Of a DNA stretch of 64,000 nt, positions 56,111-64,000 are shown piece after piece (the stretch's first letter is position 1; each line of letters opens with the position of its first letter). Source of the DNA: CAZSIA01 sp045126355 (lineage in GTDB: Bacteria > Bacillota_I > Bacilli_A > Acholeplasmatales > Anaeroplasmataceae); NCBI GenBank assembly GCA_045126355.1, contig JBGVOE010000103.1:1-64000 (forward strand), written 5' to 3'. Both the position numbers and the translations under genes were made by a program. The notes below the pieces were generated by a model. It was given only the letters and a program-made list of their open reading frames with translations, was not told the origin of the DNA and searched no databases.

Positions 56111-57304
56111 TTGAAAAATAAAGCAAAAGTTATCTTTCATATCGATTTAAATCAATTCTTTTGTAGTGTAGCTATTATCAAAAACCCACGCCTTAAAGGA
56201 AAAGCGTTCGCGATAGGTAGAGAAAACAGTACGAAAGGTGTTATATCTACAGCTTCATATGAGGCAAGAAAATATGGTATTCATGCTGGTATGCCTCAAA
56301 TAGAGGCAATCTCAAAATTACCTTCTTTAATTATTGTTGATTATGGTTATGAAATTTATTCTCATTATTCAAATTTATTTTTTAAATTAATTAAATCATA
56401 TGTAAAAGATGTAGAACAAACTAGTATAGATGAAGGCTATATTGATGTAACAAGTATTACAATTGATGTTAATCGTCATCCATTAGATTTAGCTAAGGAA
56501 ATTCAAACAAAAGCTTTAAAAGAATTAAACCTTCCTTGTTCTATCGGAATCGCTCCGACACTTTATTTAGCGAAGATGGCAAGCGATTTAAAAAAACCTT
56601 TAGGTATCACAATTTTACGTATTAGAGATATAGAAGAAATGCTTTATGATTTAGATGTAAAAGAAATCTTTGGAATCGGTAAAAAAACATATCCAATCCT
56701 TCATCAATTTAATATAAATACAATTCGCGATTTTATGGATATTAATAATGAGACAACTGTTAGAAAAATTGTTGGTTCTCAGTATGATTACTTTATAAGT
56801 GCTTTAAGTGGGAAGACGACAAACATTGTTGATCCTAATCGCTATAGTGAGCCTGAAAGTATTTCTAAATCAACTACTTTTGACTCACCTCTAGCTACTT
56901 ATGATGATGTATTAAATAATTTATTTATATTAGCTGATGATGTTTTTACTCAACTTAAAGCTGCTAAAAAGAAAACTAAAACTATTACAATTACTTTAAG
57001 AGATACAAGTTTTAATACAATCACTAGAAGTAAAACAATTCCTGATTATACAGCTGATAAAACACTCCTTAAATATTATGTGGAAGATTTATTAGATGAA
57101 AATTACCAAAATGTTCCACTTCGTTTAGTCGGTGTAGGTTTTTCACATTTAGTTGATTTAAATAAAATAACTGAAGAGGTTACATTATTTAATTATCAAA
57201 GTATCTATGAAAAAGAAGAAGCGCTTCGAAATCTAATGAGTGACTTCGATAAGCGCTTCGGGAAAAATTCTTTATTTTTTGGTAAGGAATTAAAAGAAGA
57301 TTAA
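56111..57304 (+). CDS. dinB: Y-family DNA polymerase IV
   Basis: A translesion polymerase: palm motifs FHIDLNQFF (Asp) and the catalytic TSIDEGY, fingers STASYEARKYGIHAGMP, the thumb IFGIGKKTYPIL and a C-terminal little-finger domain (about 240-350). The length is about 397 residues. The likely start is the TTG at 56111 (MKNKAKVIF), with AAGGAAG about nine bases before it. The upstream GTG at 56102 would overlap that site. The 3' end overlaps the convergent ispH by 15 bases. Confidence 0.9.
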   Translation: MKNKAKVIFHIDLNQFFCSVAIIKNPRLKGKAFAIGRENSTKGVISTASYEARKYGIHAGMPQIEAISKLPSLIIVDYGYEIYSHYSNLFFKLIKSYVKDVEQTSIDEGYIDVTSITIDVNRHPLDLAKEIQTKALKELNLPCSIGIAPTLYLAKMASDLKKPLGITILRIRDIEEMLYDLDVKEIFGIGKKTYPILHQFNINTIRDFMDINNETTVRKIVGSQYDYFISALSGKTTNIVDPNRYSEPESISKSTTFDSPLATYDDVLNNLFILADDVFTQLKAAKKKTKTITITLRDTSFNTITRSKTIPDYTADKTLLKYYVEDLLDENYQNVPLRLVGVGFSHLVDLNKITEEVTLFNYQSIYEKEEALRNLMSDFDKRFGKNSLFFGKELKED

Positions 57305-58180
57305 TTCTTCATTTAATATATTTTTATCTAATGTTTCTAAATATTTGATGACTTGTTCTACGATTATATTTGGAGTTGAAGCACCACTAGTAACATAGGC
57401 TTCATTATATAAAGATAGGTCATAATTTAGTAAATCACTTGCTCTTTCGATAGCTATTACAGTCTTCGCTTGAGCTTTTTCTTTTGCCACCGATACTAAT
57501 TTGGCTGTGTTACTACTATTATAATCACCAACAACAACAATCAAATCAGTTTTAATATCGTATAATGCTTTTTCTCTTTTTGTAGTAGCAAAGCAAATGT
57601 TATTTTCTATAATGACATCTATTTTATTATCTTTTAATTCTTCATGAAATTTATTTATATAATCATGAGAAAGTGTTGTTTGATTAGTTACATAATATTT
57701 TTTATTTTTATTAATATTTTTAATCATATCAATATTATCAAGAAGCACTATTTTATCAGATTCTTCTAAAACGCCAATTGCTTCAGGGTGATTTTTCTTT
57801 CCGATATATAAAACTTCATACCCTTTATTGATATACTCAATTGCATTATCGTGAACTTTTTTTACATCAGGACATGTTGTATCTATTAAGTTGATATTTT
57901 TTGTTAATGCATAATCTCTAACTTTCCCGCTTACACCATGAGCTGATATTATAACTGTTCCATTATCTATATTTTCTAGTAGAGAAATCTTATCATTTCC
58001 CTCTAAAATAACTACACCCATATTTTTTAATTCATCACAAACAAATTTATTATGAATTATCATTCCTAGCAAATAAATTGGTTTTACTGTATTTGGATTA
58101 TTTATAACTTCAATGCATTTTTTTAAAGCTAGGATAACACCCTTACAATATCCTTGTGGCATTATTTTATTAACTTTCAT
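57290..58180 (-). CDS. ispH: 4-hydroxy-3-methylbut-2-enyl diphosphate reductase (IspH/LytB)
   Basis: The last MEP-pathway enzyme, producing IPP and DMAPP. The three cluster cysteines are in GYCKGV (Cys12), DTTCPDVKK and NNICFATTKRE. Substrate histidines are in MIIHNKF, SAHGVSG and KKNHPEAIG, and TLS and SGASTPN complete the set. I start at the ATG at 58180 (MKVNKIMPQG), preceded by GGTGATTGTT. The longer start at 58225 would add 15 residues and lacks a site. Result: 296 residues, normal. It is convergent with dinB and divergent from the helicase gene. Confidence 0.94.
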   Translation of the reverse strand: MKVNKIMPQGYCKGVILALKKCIEVINNPNTVKPIYLLGMIIHNKFVCDELKNMGVVILEGNDKISLLENIDNGTVIISAHGVSGKVRDYALTKNINLIDTTCPDVKKVHDNAIEYINKGYEVLYIGKKNHPEAIGVLEESDKIVLLDNIDMIKNINKNKKYYVTNQTTLSHDYINKFHEELKDNKIDVIIENNICFATTKREKALYDIKTDLIVVVGDYNSSNTAKLVSVAKEKAQAKTVIAIERASDLLNYDLSLYNEAYVTSGASTPNIIVEQVIKYLETLDKNILNEELIFF

Positions 58181-58210
58181 AACAATCACCGTTTTCATTA
58201 TATATTTAAT

Positions 58211-58239
58211 TTGAAAAAAAATCAAAATAATGTTATTAT
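58211..58239 (+). promoter_or_regulatory. Promoter of the helicase-nfo operon
   Basis: TTGAAA (58211-58216) and TATTAT (58234-58239) are 17 bp apart, with an extended TG at 58231. The AAGGTGATTTAG ribosome site follows. Confidence 0.6.
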
Positions 58240-58262
58240 TTTAAAGGCGGAAGGTGATTTAG

Positions 58263-59564
58263 ATGACATTCGATAATTACGAATTTAAAAAGTATATAGT
58301 TAATGCTATCAAAGATTTAGGATTTAAAGAATTATCAGCTATTCAAAAATTAGTTTTGGATAATGTTAGGTCTGATAAAAATATTATTGCGATGAGTAAA
58401 ACAGGAAGTGGTAAAACACATGCTTTCTTACTTCCTATTTTTAATGATTTGACAGAAGAAGAAAAAAGTTGTCAAGCTGTAATTGTAGCTCCTACACTTG
58501 AGCTTGCACGTCAAATTTATAAAGTTGCTCAACACATTGCTTCATTTAGTCCAAATACTATTACAGTTAAAGCTTATTATGGTGGGACTGATATGGAAAG
58601 AGAAATGGAGAAGATTAAATCTAATCCTCCACAAATTGTTGTTGCAACACCTGGTAAATTAGTTGATTTAGCAATCGATGAAAATATTTTAAAAATCCAT
58701 TTAGCAAAATACTTTGTAATGGATGAAGCTGATATGATTGCTGATAGTTTCTTAGAAGATGTATTTAAAATAAGTGAAAAATTTAAAGAAGCTAAGAAGA
58801 TGGTCTTCTCAGCTACTATTAGAGAATCTTTAGAACCACTTTTAAGAAAATTTTTATCTAATACAATCACTTTAGAAGTAGAAAAGAAGGATGTATCTAG
58901 TTTAAAAATTGAACACTTCTTAATTCCTGTTAAATATCGTGATAAAGATAGTATGTTATTAGAATTAACACAAATTATTAATCCATATTTAGCGATTGTG
59001 TTTGCAAATAGAAAAGATGAAGCTCAAAGAATTTATGAATTTTTAAAGAGCAATGGTCTTAACTGTGTTGCACTTCATGGTGATTTAGATATCAGACAAA
59101 GAAAAAGAATAGTAAATGAAATCAATGCGCTTAAATATCAATATATTGTTGCTAGTGATATGGTTGCACGTGGAATTGATATTGAAGGAGTATCACATAT
59201 TATTAACTATTCTTTACCTAAAGATTTTGAATTCTATATCCATCGTTCTGGAAGAACAGGAAGAATGTATATGGATGGAATTTGCTATTCATTCTATGAA
59301 ATTGAAAATGAAGAATATTTATTAAATTTAGAAAAACGTGGAATTACATTTGATTATTTAGATATTAAAAATAAAGAGTTAATTCCATTTAAAGGAAGAA
59401 ATAGTCGTAAAAACAGAGTTAAACCAGTTACTGAAGAGGAAGAAATTGCAAAACGCGTTGTAAAAAAACCTACTAAGGTAACTCCAGGTTATAAAAAGAA
59501 ATTAGCTAAAAAACAACAAGAAGTTGCTCAAAACTTTAAACGTGTAGGAAGGAGAGGTAAATAA
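58263..59564 (+). CDS. DEAD-box ATP-dependent RNA helicase
   Basis: A 433-residue helicase with all core motifs: SKTGSGKT (I), PTLELARQI (Ia, with Leu in place of the usual Arg), TPGKLVDL (Ib), VMDEADMI (II), FSATI (III), IVFANR (IV), VASDMVARGIDIEGV (V) and HRSGRTGR (VI), then a basic tail rich in Lys/Arg (about 375-433). Such tails bind RNA. It resembles the CshA/CshB group (cold adaptation, RNA decay), but the exact subgroup is not certain. It overlaps nfo by one base (TAATG). Confidence 0.93.
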   Translation: MTFDNYEFKKYIVNAIKDLGFKELSAIQKLVLDNVRSDKNIIAMSKTGSGKTHAFLLPIFNDLTEEEKSCQAVIVAPTLELARQIYKVAQHIASFSPNTITVKAYYGGTDMEREMEKIKSNPPQIVVATPGKLVDLAIDENILKIHLAKYFVMDEADMIADSFLEDVFKISEKFKEAKKMVFSATIRESLEPLLRKFLSNTITLEVEKKDVSSLKIEHFLIPVKYRDKDSMLLELTQIINPYLAIVFANRKDEAQRIYEFLKSNGLNCVALHGDLDIRQRKRIVNEINALKYQYIVASDMVARGIDIEGVSHIINYSLPKDFEFYIHRSGRTGRMYMDGICYSFYEIENEEYLLNLEKRGITFDYLDIKNKELIPFKGRNSRKNRVKPVTEEEEIAKRVVKKPTKVTPGYKKKLAKKQQEVAQNFKRVGRRGK

Positions 59565-60406
59565 TGATTTTAGGTTGTCATTGTGGAATGAGTGGGACAG
59601 AAATGATGTTAGGTTCTGTTAAAGAAGCAATCGGTTATAATGCTACAGCACTAATGATTTATACTGGAGCCCCTCAAAATACAATTCGAAAACAATTAAA
59701 AGAATTACATATTGCTGAAGCCCTAAAATTAATGGATGAAGCAAATATTAGTAGAGAACACTTAATTATTCATGCTCCATATATTATTAACCCAGCTACA
59801 ACAGACTTAGAAAAAAGAGATTTTTGTATTAATTTTTTAACACAAGAAGTTAAAAGAAGTTATGCAATGGGATCTAAAGTTATTGTTCTTCACCCAGGAA
59901 ATTCTTTGACAATTCCTGTGGAAGAAGCAATTGAAAACATTAGTTATGTAGTTAATAAAATTATTGAAAATACTATCGAAACAGATGTTGTGATTGCTTT
60001 AGAAACAATGGCTGGTAAGGGGACTGAAGTAGGTAGAACTTTTTATGAAGTAAAAGCGATTATGGATAAGATTAATGTTAAAGAGCGAATTGGTGTTTGT
60101 ATTGATACTTGTCATATGTTTGATTCAGGTTATGATATCGTTAATGACTATACTAATGTGAAAAAATTATTAGATGAAGTTATCGGGATTGAACATATTA
60201 AAGTTATTCATTTAAATGATAGTAAAAACCCACTTGCCTCACATAAAGACCGTCATGCAAATTTAGGAGAAGGATATATTGGTTTTGATGCTCTTTACCG
60301 TATTTGTCATGATCCTGATTTTGCAAAAATTCCTAAGATTTTAGAAACACCTTATATTGATGGAGTAGCTCCATATAAAGATGAAATTGCAAGATTAAGG
60401 GGCTAA
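59564..60406 (+). CDS. nfo: Deoxyribonuclease IV (AP endonuclease Nfo)
   Basis: A zinc TIM-barrel enzyme that nicks DNA 5' of abasic sites. Metal ligands are visible in HCGMSG, IIHAPYIIN, VLHPGNSL, ALETMAGKG, CIDTCHMFDSGYD, VIHLNDSK, DRHANLGEG and ILETP. At 280 residues it is normal. The ATG overlaps the helicase stop, so the pair is co-translated. The gene pairs a repair function with RNA metabolism. Confidence 0.95.
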   Translation: MILGCHCGMSGTEMMLGSVKEAIGYNATALMIYTGAPQNTIRKQLKELHIAEALKLMDEANISREHLIIHAPYIINPATTDLEKRDFCINFLTQEVKRSYAMGSKVIVLHPGNSLTIPVEEAIENISYVVNKIIENTIETDVVIALETMAGKGTEVGRTFYEVKAIMDKINVKERIGVCIDTCHMFDSGYDIVNDYTNVKKLLDEVIGIEHIKVIHLNDSKNPLASHKDRHANLGEGYIGFDALYRICHDPDFAKIPKILETPYIDGVAPYKDEIARLRG

Positions 60407-60454
60407 TTTAGCTTTAGGTAAGCCAATTCTACTTTTGGTAGATTTATAAAAACT

Positions 60455-60494
60455 AACTATACTTTCAGTTATTTTGATAGTATAGTTTTTTTTA
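60455..60494 (+). terminator. Terminator after nfo
   Basis: AACTATACT (60455-60463) pairs with AGTATAGTT (60479-60487) around a 15-nt loop, followed by a run of T. Confidence 0.8.
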
Positions 60495-60581
60495 TTTCAA
60501 TAGAGTGATTATTTTTTTATTTTTGAATATCATTAAAGTGTGAAGTGAAGATAAAAAACACATTTATAAGGAGATAAAAAA

Positions 60582-61454
60582 ATGAAAAAATATATAATCG
60601 TAACAGATTCAACAACAGACTTACCAGATAGTTATGCTAATGAAAGTGGTATTAAAATTGTACCATTAGGCTTTAGTATTGATGGTAAAAATTATAAGGA
60701 TTATTTAGATAAAAGAGAACTATCAACAAAAGATTTTTATGATAAGATTTCTTTGGGGAAAACTGCTAAAACATACCAAGTTAATCCTAAAGAATTTTAT
60801 GATGTTTTTAAAGAAATTATTGATAGTGGTTACGGGGTATTAGGAATTATTTTTTCTAGTGGACTATCTGGTACATTTAATTCAGCTAGATTTGCAAAAG
60901 ATCAAATACTTGCTGAAAATCCAAATGCAGAAATCGTTGTAATTGATAGTTTGTGTGCATCATTAGGAGAAGGACTACTTGTTCATTATGCACTTAAAGC
61001 ACAAAAAGAAGGCATGACGCTTTATGAAGCACAAGATTATTTGGAAAATTTAAAAATGAAGATTTCTCATTGGTTTACAGTGATGGATTTAGATACCCTA
61101 AAACGTGGTGGAAGAGTAAGTGCGGCAGCAGCATTCTTTGCGAAAACATTAAACATTCATCCAGTACTTCATGTTTCTAATGAAGGTAAATTAGTAGCTA
61201 GAATGAAAAAGATAGGTAGAAAAAATGCACTTAATACAATAGCTGAAAAACTATTTGAAACATATATTCCAGATGAAAATGAAGTTATTTGCATATCTCA
61301 TTCTTGTTGTTTAGAAGATGCTAATAAATTAAAAGAGGCTATTATTCATAAAACAGGAATAAAAAATATTATTCTTAATGAAATAGGACCTGTTATTGGT
61401 GGTCACTGTGGAATAGGTACAATCGCTTTATTTTTCGTTAGTAAGGAAAGATAA
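60582..61454 (+). CDS. DegV family fatty-acid-binding protein
   Basis: A 290-residue DegV/FakB protein that holds a fatty acid, in Staphylococcus for presentation to FakA kinase. The family motifs are TDSTTDLP, SSGLSGTFNSA, IDSLCASLGEG and LDTLKRGGRVSAAAAF, with a late EIGPVIGGHCG. Here the GxLSGT Ser/Thr pair that contacts the carboxylate is kept. AAGGAGATAAAAAA precedes the ATG. No FakA gene is nearby. Confidence 0.93.
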   Translation: MKKYIIVTDSTTDLPDSYANESGIKIVPLGFSIDGKNYKDYLDKRELSTKDFYDKISLGKTAKTYQVNPKEFYDVFKEIIDSGYGVLGIIFSSGLSGTFNSARFAKDQILAENPNAEIVVIDSLCASLGEGLLVHYALKAQKEGMTLYEAQDYLENLKMKISHWFTVMDLDTLKRGGRVSAAAAFFAKTLNIHPVLHVSNEGKLVARMKKIGRKNALNTIAEKLFETYIPDENEVICISHSCCLEDANKLKEAIIHKTGIKNIILNEIGPVIGGHCGIGTIALFFVSKER

Positions 61455-61510
61455 AAATTAGATACTTTTAAATAATATTTAATATTTGTTTAGAAAATGA
61501 AAATTTGTTC

Positions 61511-61539
61511 TTGCTATTAGTCTTAACTAATGTTATAAT
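61511..61539 (+). promoter_or_regulatory. Promoter with extended -10
   Basis: TTGCTA (61511-61516) and TGTTATAAT (TATAAT at 61534-61539) are separated by 17 bp. It lies 43 bp upstream of the thioredoxin-like gene start. Confidence 0.65.
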
Positions 61540-61582
61540 TTAGAAAGCGAAATGACTTATATAGTAGAAAGAGGTATATTCT

Positions 61583-62176
61583 ATGGCAATAAAAAAATAT
61601 AGTAAAGTTAAGTTTACTTTAAGAAAAGAATTAATTTTCATTTTAGCAGCAATCGTTGTTTTAGTAGTAGCAACTATCTTATTTAACTTACCAAACAAAG
61701 AAGAAAAATTCTTATCTAAATGGCAAGAAGCTGGTTCTACAATGACTGAAAACACATTATATGAAGAAGTCTCATTTGATGAATTAAGAGAAATCTTAGA
61801 CGGTAAAGCAGATAATGAATTTACATTTGTTTATTTTGCAACACCTTCTAATCAAGAAAGTGTATCTTATTTTGATACATTTGTAAGTGTTGCTCAAACA
61901 TATGATGTTGAAAAAATCTATATCGTTGATAGCGCATTTGCTTTAGAAGGCAATAGAGAAGAAGATGCTGATTTCGATGCAAAATTAAAAGGAATTGAAG
62001 AAAACTTTAAAGCAGCTGATGGCACAACAACTATTAAATTAGATTCTGTTCCTAACTTATGGGTATTCAATGGTAAAGTATTAGAAAAATCTGCTAATGA
62101 TTATTCAGTAGATGACGTTATTAACTGGAACCTTGTATTAACTCAAATGTTTGCTTACGGAAAAACTGGTGAATAA
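61583..62176 (+). CDS. Membrane-anchored thioredoxin-like protein lacking CXXC
   Basis: A 197-residue protein with one N-terminal transmembrane helix (about residues 17-35) and an extracytoplasmic domain of thioredoxin outline: FTFVYFATPSNQESV where the active site would sit, and VPNLWVFNGKVLE in the position of the cis-Pro strand. There are no cysteines, so a redox role is unlikely. The active-site loop is TPSNQ. The resemblance is to bacteriocin-accessory or thioredoxin-like scaffold proteins. The assignment rests on motif layout only. It lies alone before argS with its own promoter and terminator. Confidence 0.6.
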   Translation: MAIKKYSKVKFTLRKELIFILAAIVVLVVATILFNLPNKEEKFLSKWQEAGSTMTENTLYEEVSFDELREILDGKADNEFTFVYFATPSNQESVSYFDTFVSVAQTYDVEKIYIVDSAFALEGNREEDADFDAKLKGIEENFKAADGTTTIKLDSVPNLWVFNGKVLEKSANDYSVDDVINWNLVLTQMFAYGKTGE

Positions 62177-62181
62177 TTACT

Positions 62182-62203
62182 AAGCCGCTATATGCGGCTT
62201 TTT
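62182..62203 (+). terminator. Terminator after the thioredoxin-like gene
   Basis: AAGCCGC (62182-62188) pairs with GCGGCTT (62194-62200) around TATAT, followed by T. The gap before the argS ribosome site is short. Confidence 0.85.
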
Positions 62204-62228
62204 AAATTTTATAAAGGTGGTTTTATTT

Positions 62229-63929
62229 ATGATTCAAGAATTAAAATTAAAAATTAAAGAATGTATTGAAAACTATGTTTTAACTACTTATGAAAAAACT
62301 GTTACTGCAGTAGTAGAACAACCTAAAAATATGGAAATGGGAGATATCGCAGTTCCTGTATTTACTGTTATGAAAACTATTGGTAAACCATTACCTATGG
62401 TTGTAACTGAAATCAAAGAATTATTATTAGCTAATTTTTCTTCTATTAAAGAAATTAATCCAACTGGAGGTTTCTTAAATGTTAGAGTAGAAAAAGAAGA
62501 AATGTGCTCTAATATTTTAAAAGAAGTAGTAACTAATTTAGATAATTACGCAAATAGTAATATTGGTGAAGGTAAGACTGTTGTTATCGACTATTCATCT
62601 CCAAATATTGCTAAGAGCTTTTCAATTGGACACCTTCGTTCAACTATGATTGGTAATTCATTAAAATTAATTAACCGTAAATGTGGTTATGATGTTGTTG
62701 GTATTAACTATTTAGGTGACTGGGGAACTCAATTTGGTAAAATGATTGTTGCTTACAAAAAGTGGGGTAACTATGAAACTATTAAAGCTGATCCGATTAA
62801 TGAGCTTACTAAATTATATGTATTATTCCATGATGAAGCTAAGAAACATCCTGAATATGAAGATGAAGCTAGAGAAGCATTTAAACGCTTAGAAGATGGC
62901 GAAGAAGAATATTTAGAATTATGGAAGTGGATTAGAGAAGAATCTTTAAAAGAAAGTGAACAAATCTATGACTTATTAAAAGTTAGCTTTGATTCTTATA
63001 ATGGTGAAGCTTATTATAATGATAAGATGGAACCAGTTGTAAATGAATTACTTTCTAAAGAATTATTAGTTGATGACCAAGGTGCTAAAATCGTTCGTTT
63101 AGGTGATGATATTCCACCTGCATTAATCAAACGTAGAGATGGTGGTTCACTTTATATCACTCGTGACTTAGCCGCTATTTTTGATCGTAAAAATACATAT
63201 AACTTCTCAAAAATTTTATATGTAGTAGGTAATGAACAAAAATTACACTTTGAACAATTAAAACGTGTTATAGCTAAAATGGGATATGAATATGGTGATG
63301 AAATTAATCATATCAACTTCGGTCTAGTATTAAAAGATGGTAAAAAGATGAGTACACGTGGTGGTGGAGTTGTTAAACTATATGATGTATTAGAAATCGC
63401 AATGAAATTATCATATCAACAAATCATCGAAAAAAATCCTAACATTGAAAACCCAGAAGAAATCGCTAGAAAAGTTGGATGTGGTGCAGTTGTATTTAAT
63501 GACTTAAAAAACCACAGAACATTAGACTATGATTTTGATATGGAAAAAATGTTAAAATTTGAGGGACAAACAGGACCTTACTTACAATATACAGGTGTTC
63601 GTATTGCTTCAATTTTAAGAGGTAGCGATTATGATTTAAATAATATCGATTCATCTTTATTTAAAGAAGATATATACTTTGAACTTGCAAGAAGTATCGG
63701 TGAATTTAAAAATGTAATCTTACGTGCTTGTGAAGAATCAGCTCCTAGTGTAATCGCTAAATATTTATTAGGTTTAGCTCAAATCTTCAATAAATTTTAT
63801 GCAAATGTTAAGATTAATGTTAGTGATGAAAAAGTTAAAAATACTAACTTTATGATTGCACACGCAACTAGAATTGTAATTAATGAAGGATTACGTTTAT
63901 TAGGTATTGAATTCGTAGAACAAATGTAG
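62229..63929 (+). CDS. argS: Arginyl-tRNA synthetase
   Basis: A class I synthetase of 566 residues. The N-terminal Add1 domain is followed by SSPNIAKSFSIGHLRST, in which the HIGH motif reads SIGH, as in several Firmicutes ArgRS. YLGDWGTQFG, YITRDLAA and the KMSTRGG loop complete the core, and the C-terminal anticodon-binding helices end LLGIEFVEQM, as usual. I start at the ATG at 62229 (MIQELKLK), with AAAGGTGG upstream. The in-frame GTG at 62217 would consume it. Confidence 0.95.
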   Translation: MIQELKLKIKECIENYVLTTYEKTVTAVVEQPKNMEMGDIAVPVFTVMKTIGKPLPMVVTEIKELLLANFSSIKEINPTGGFLNVRVEKEEMCSNILKEVVTNLDNYANSNIGEGKTVVIDYSSPNIAKSFSIGHLRSTMIGNSLKLINRKCGYDVVGINYLGDWGTQFGKMIVAYKKWGNYETIKADPINELTKLYVLFHDEAKKHPEYEDEAREAFKRLEDGEEEYLELWKWIREESLKESEQIYDLLKVSFDSYNGEAYYNDKMEPVVNELLSKELLVDDQGAKIVRLGDDIPPALIKRRDGGSLYITRDLAAIFDRKNTYNFSKILYVVGNEQKLHFEQLKRVIAKMGYEYGDEINHINFGLVLKDGKKMSTRGGGVVKLYDVLEIAMKLSYQQIIEKNPNIENPEEIARKVGCGAVVFNDLKNHRTLDYDFDMEKMLKFEGQTGPYLQYTGVRIASILRGSDYDLNNIDSSLFKEDIYFELARSIGEFKNVILRACEESAPSVIAKYLLGLAQIFNKFYANVKINVSDEKVKNTNFMIAHATRIVINEGLRLLGIEFVEQM

Positions 63930-63975
63930 TTGAATTCTAAAAATAAAAGTGATATACTACTTATGTTAAAATTAA

Positions 63976-63995
63976 AAAGAGGTTTATACCTCTTT
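63976..63995. terminator. Hairpin at window end, possible argS terminator
   Basis: AAAGAGGT (63976-63983) pairs with ACCTCTTT (63988-63995) around TTAT. The T-tract is short (TTTAATAT), so termination is uncertain. Confidence 0.5.
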
Positions 63996-64000
63996 AATAT

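Overview
The window is a 64-kb piece of a very AT-rich Firmicutes-type genome (by eye about 30% G+C). The core gene order nusB-xseA-xseB-dxs-tlyA-recN-spoIVB-spo0A is a compacted form of the Bacillus order, lacking folD, ispA and ahrC. Gram-positive Shine-Dalgarno motifs (AGGAGG, GGTGAT) precede most genes. MutL has the endonuclease motif seen in bacteria without MutH. A Spo0A regulator, a SpoIVB protease, the MEP isoprenoid genes dxs/ispG/ispH and a PopT-type undecaprenyl-phosphate translocase suggest a walled lineage of sporulating ancestry, possibly an uncultured gut Bacilli/Erysipelotrichia/Tenericutes relative. The placement is inference. All 44 coding sequences I could place end in TAA (30) or TAG (14); none ends in TGA, and every Trp codon is TGG.

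Layout. (1) 0-8.4 kb: housekeeping genes mutL, miaA, a fused shikimate kinase/type II dehydroquinase, a CNNM/CorC-like membrane protein, an orphan reverse-strand gene, popT and an ABC-F ATPase. (2) 8.4-15 kb: a beta-helix carbohydrate-binding lipoprotein, a membrane-anchored M20 peptidase, a convergent pair of membrane proteins (DUF5058 plus partner), ispG, rpmG and a metallo-beta-lactamase hydrolase. (3) 15.2-47.1 kb: a 32-kb surface locus on the + strand. A cre-like site and a promoter with an inverted repeat precede a lipoprotein gene, the complete oppABCDF-type peptide importer and a small membrane protein. After a 311-bp gap comes a second gene string: a 2,482-residue subtilase carrying Big_2 and BspA leucine-rich repeats, then five lipoproteins of 182 to 1,890 residues built from Ig-like, InlB-type and apparently uncharacterised repeat modules. 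(4) 47.3-64 kb: nusB, xseAB, dxs, tlyA, recN, a DUF1653 gene, spoIVB, spo0A, a previously uncalled 55-residue membrane protein, dinB, ispH, a DEAD-box helicase, nfo, degV, a thioredoxin-like membrane protein without CXXC, and argS.

The most interesting part is region 3. It reads as one surface programme: large lipid-anchored adhesin-like proteins and a giant repeat-bearing protease next to an importer that could take up the released peptides. No insertion sequences, prophage genes, CRISPR arrays, tRNAs or rRNAs were seen.
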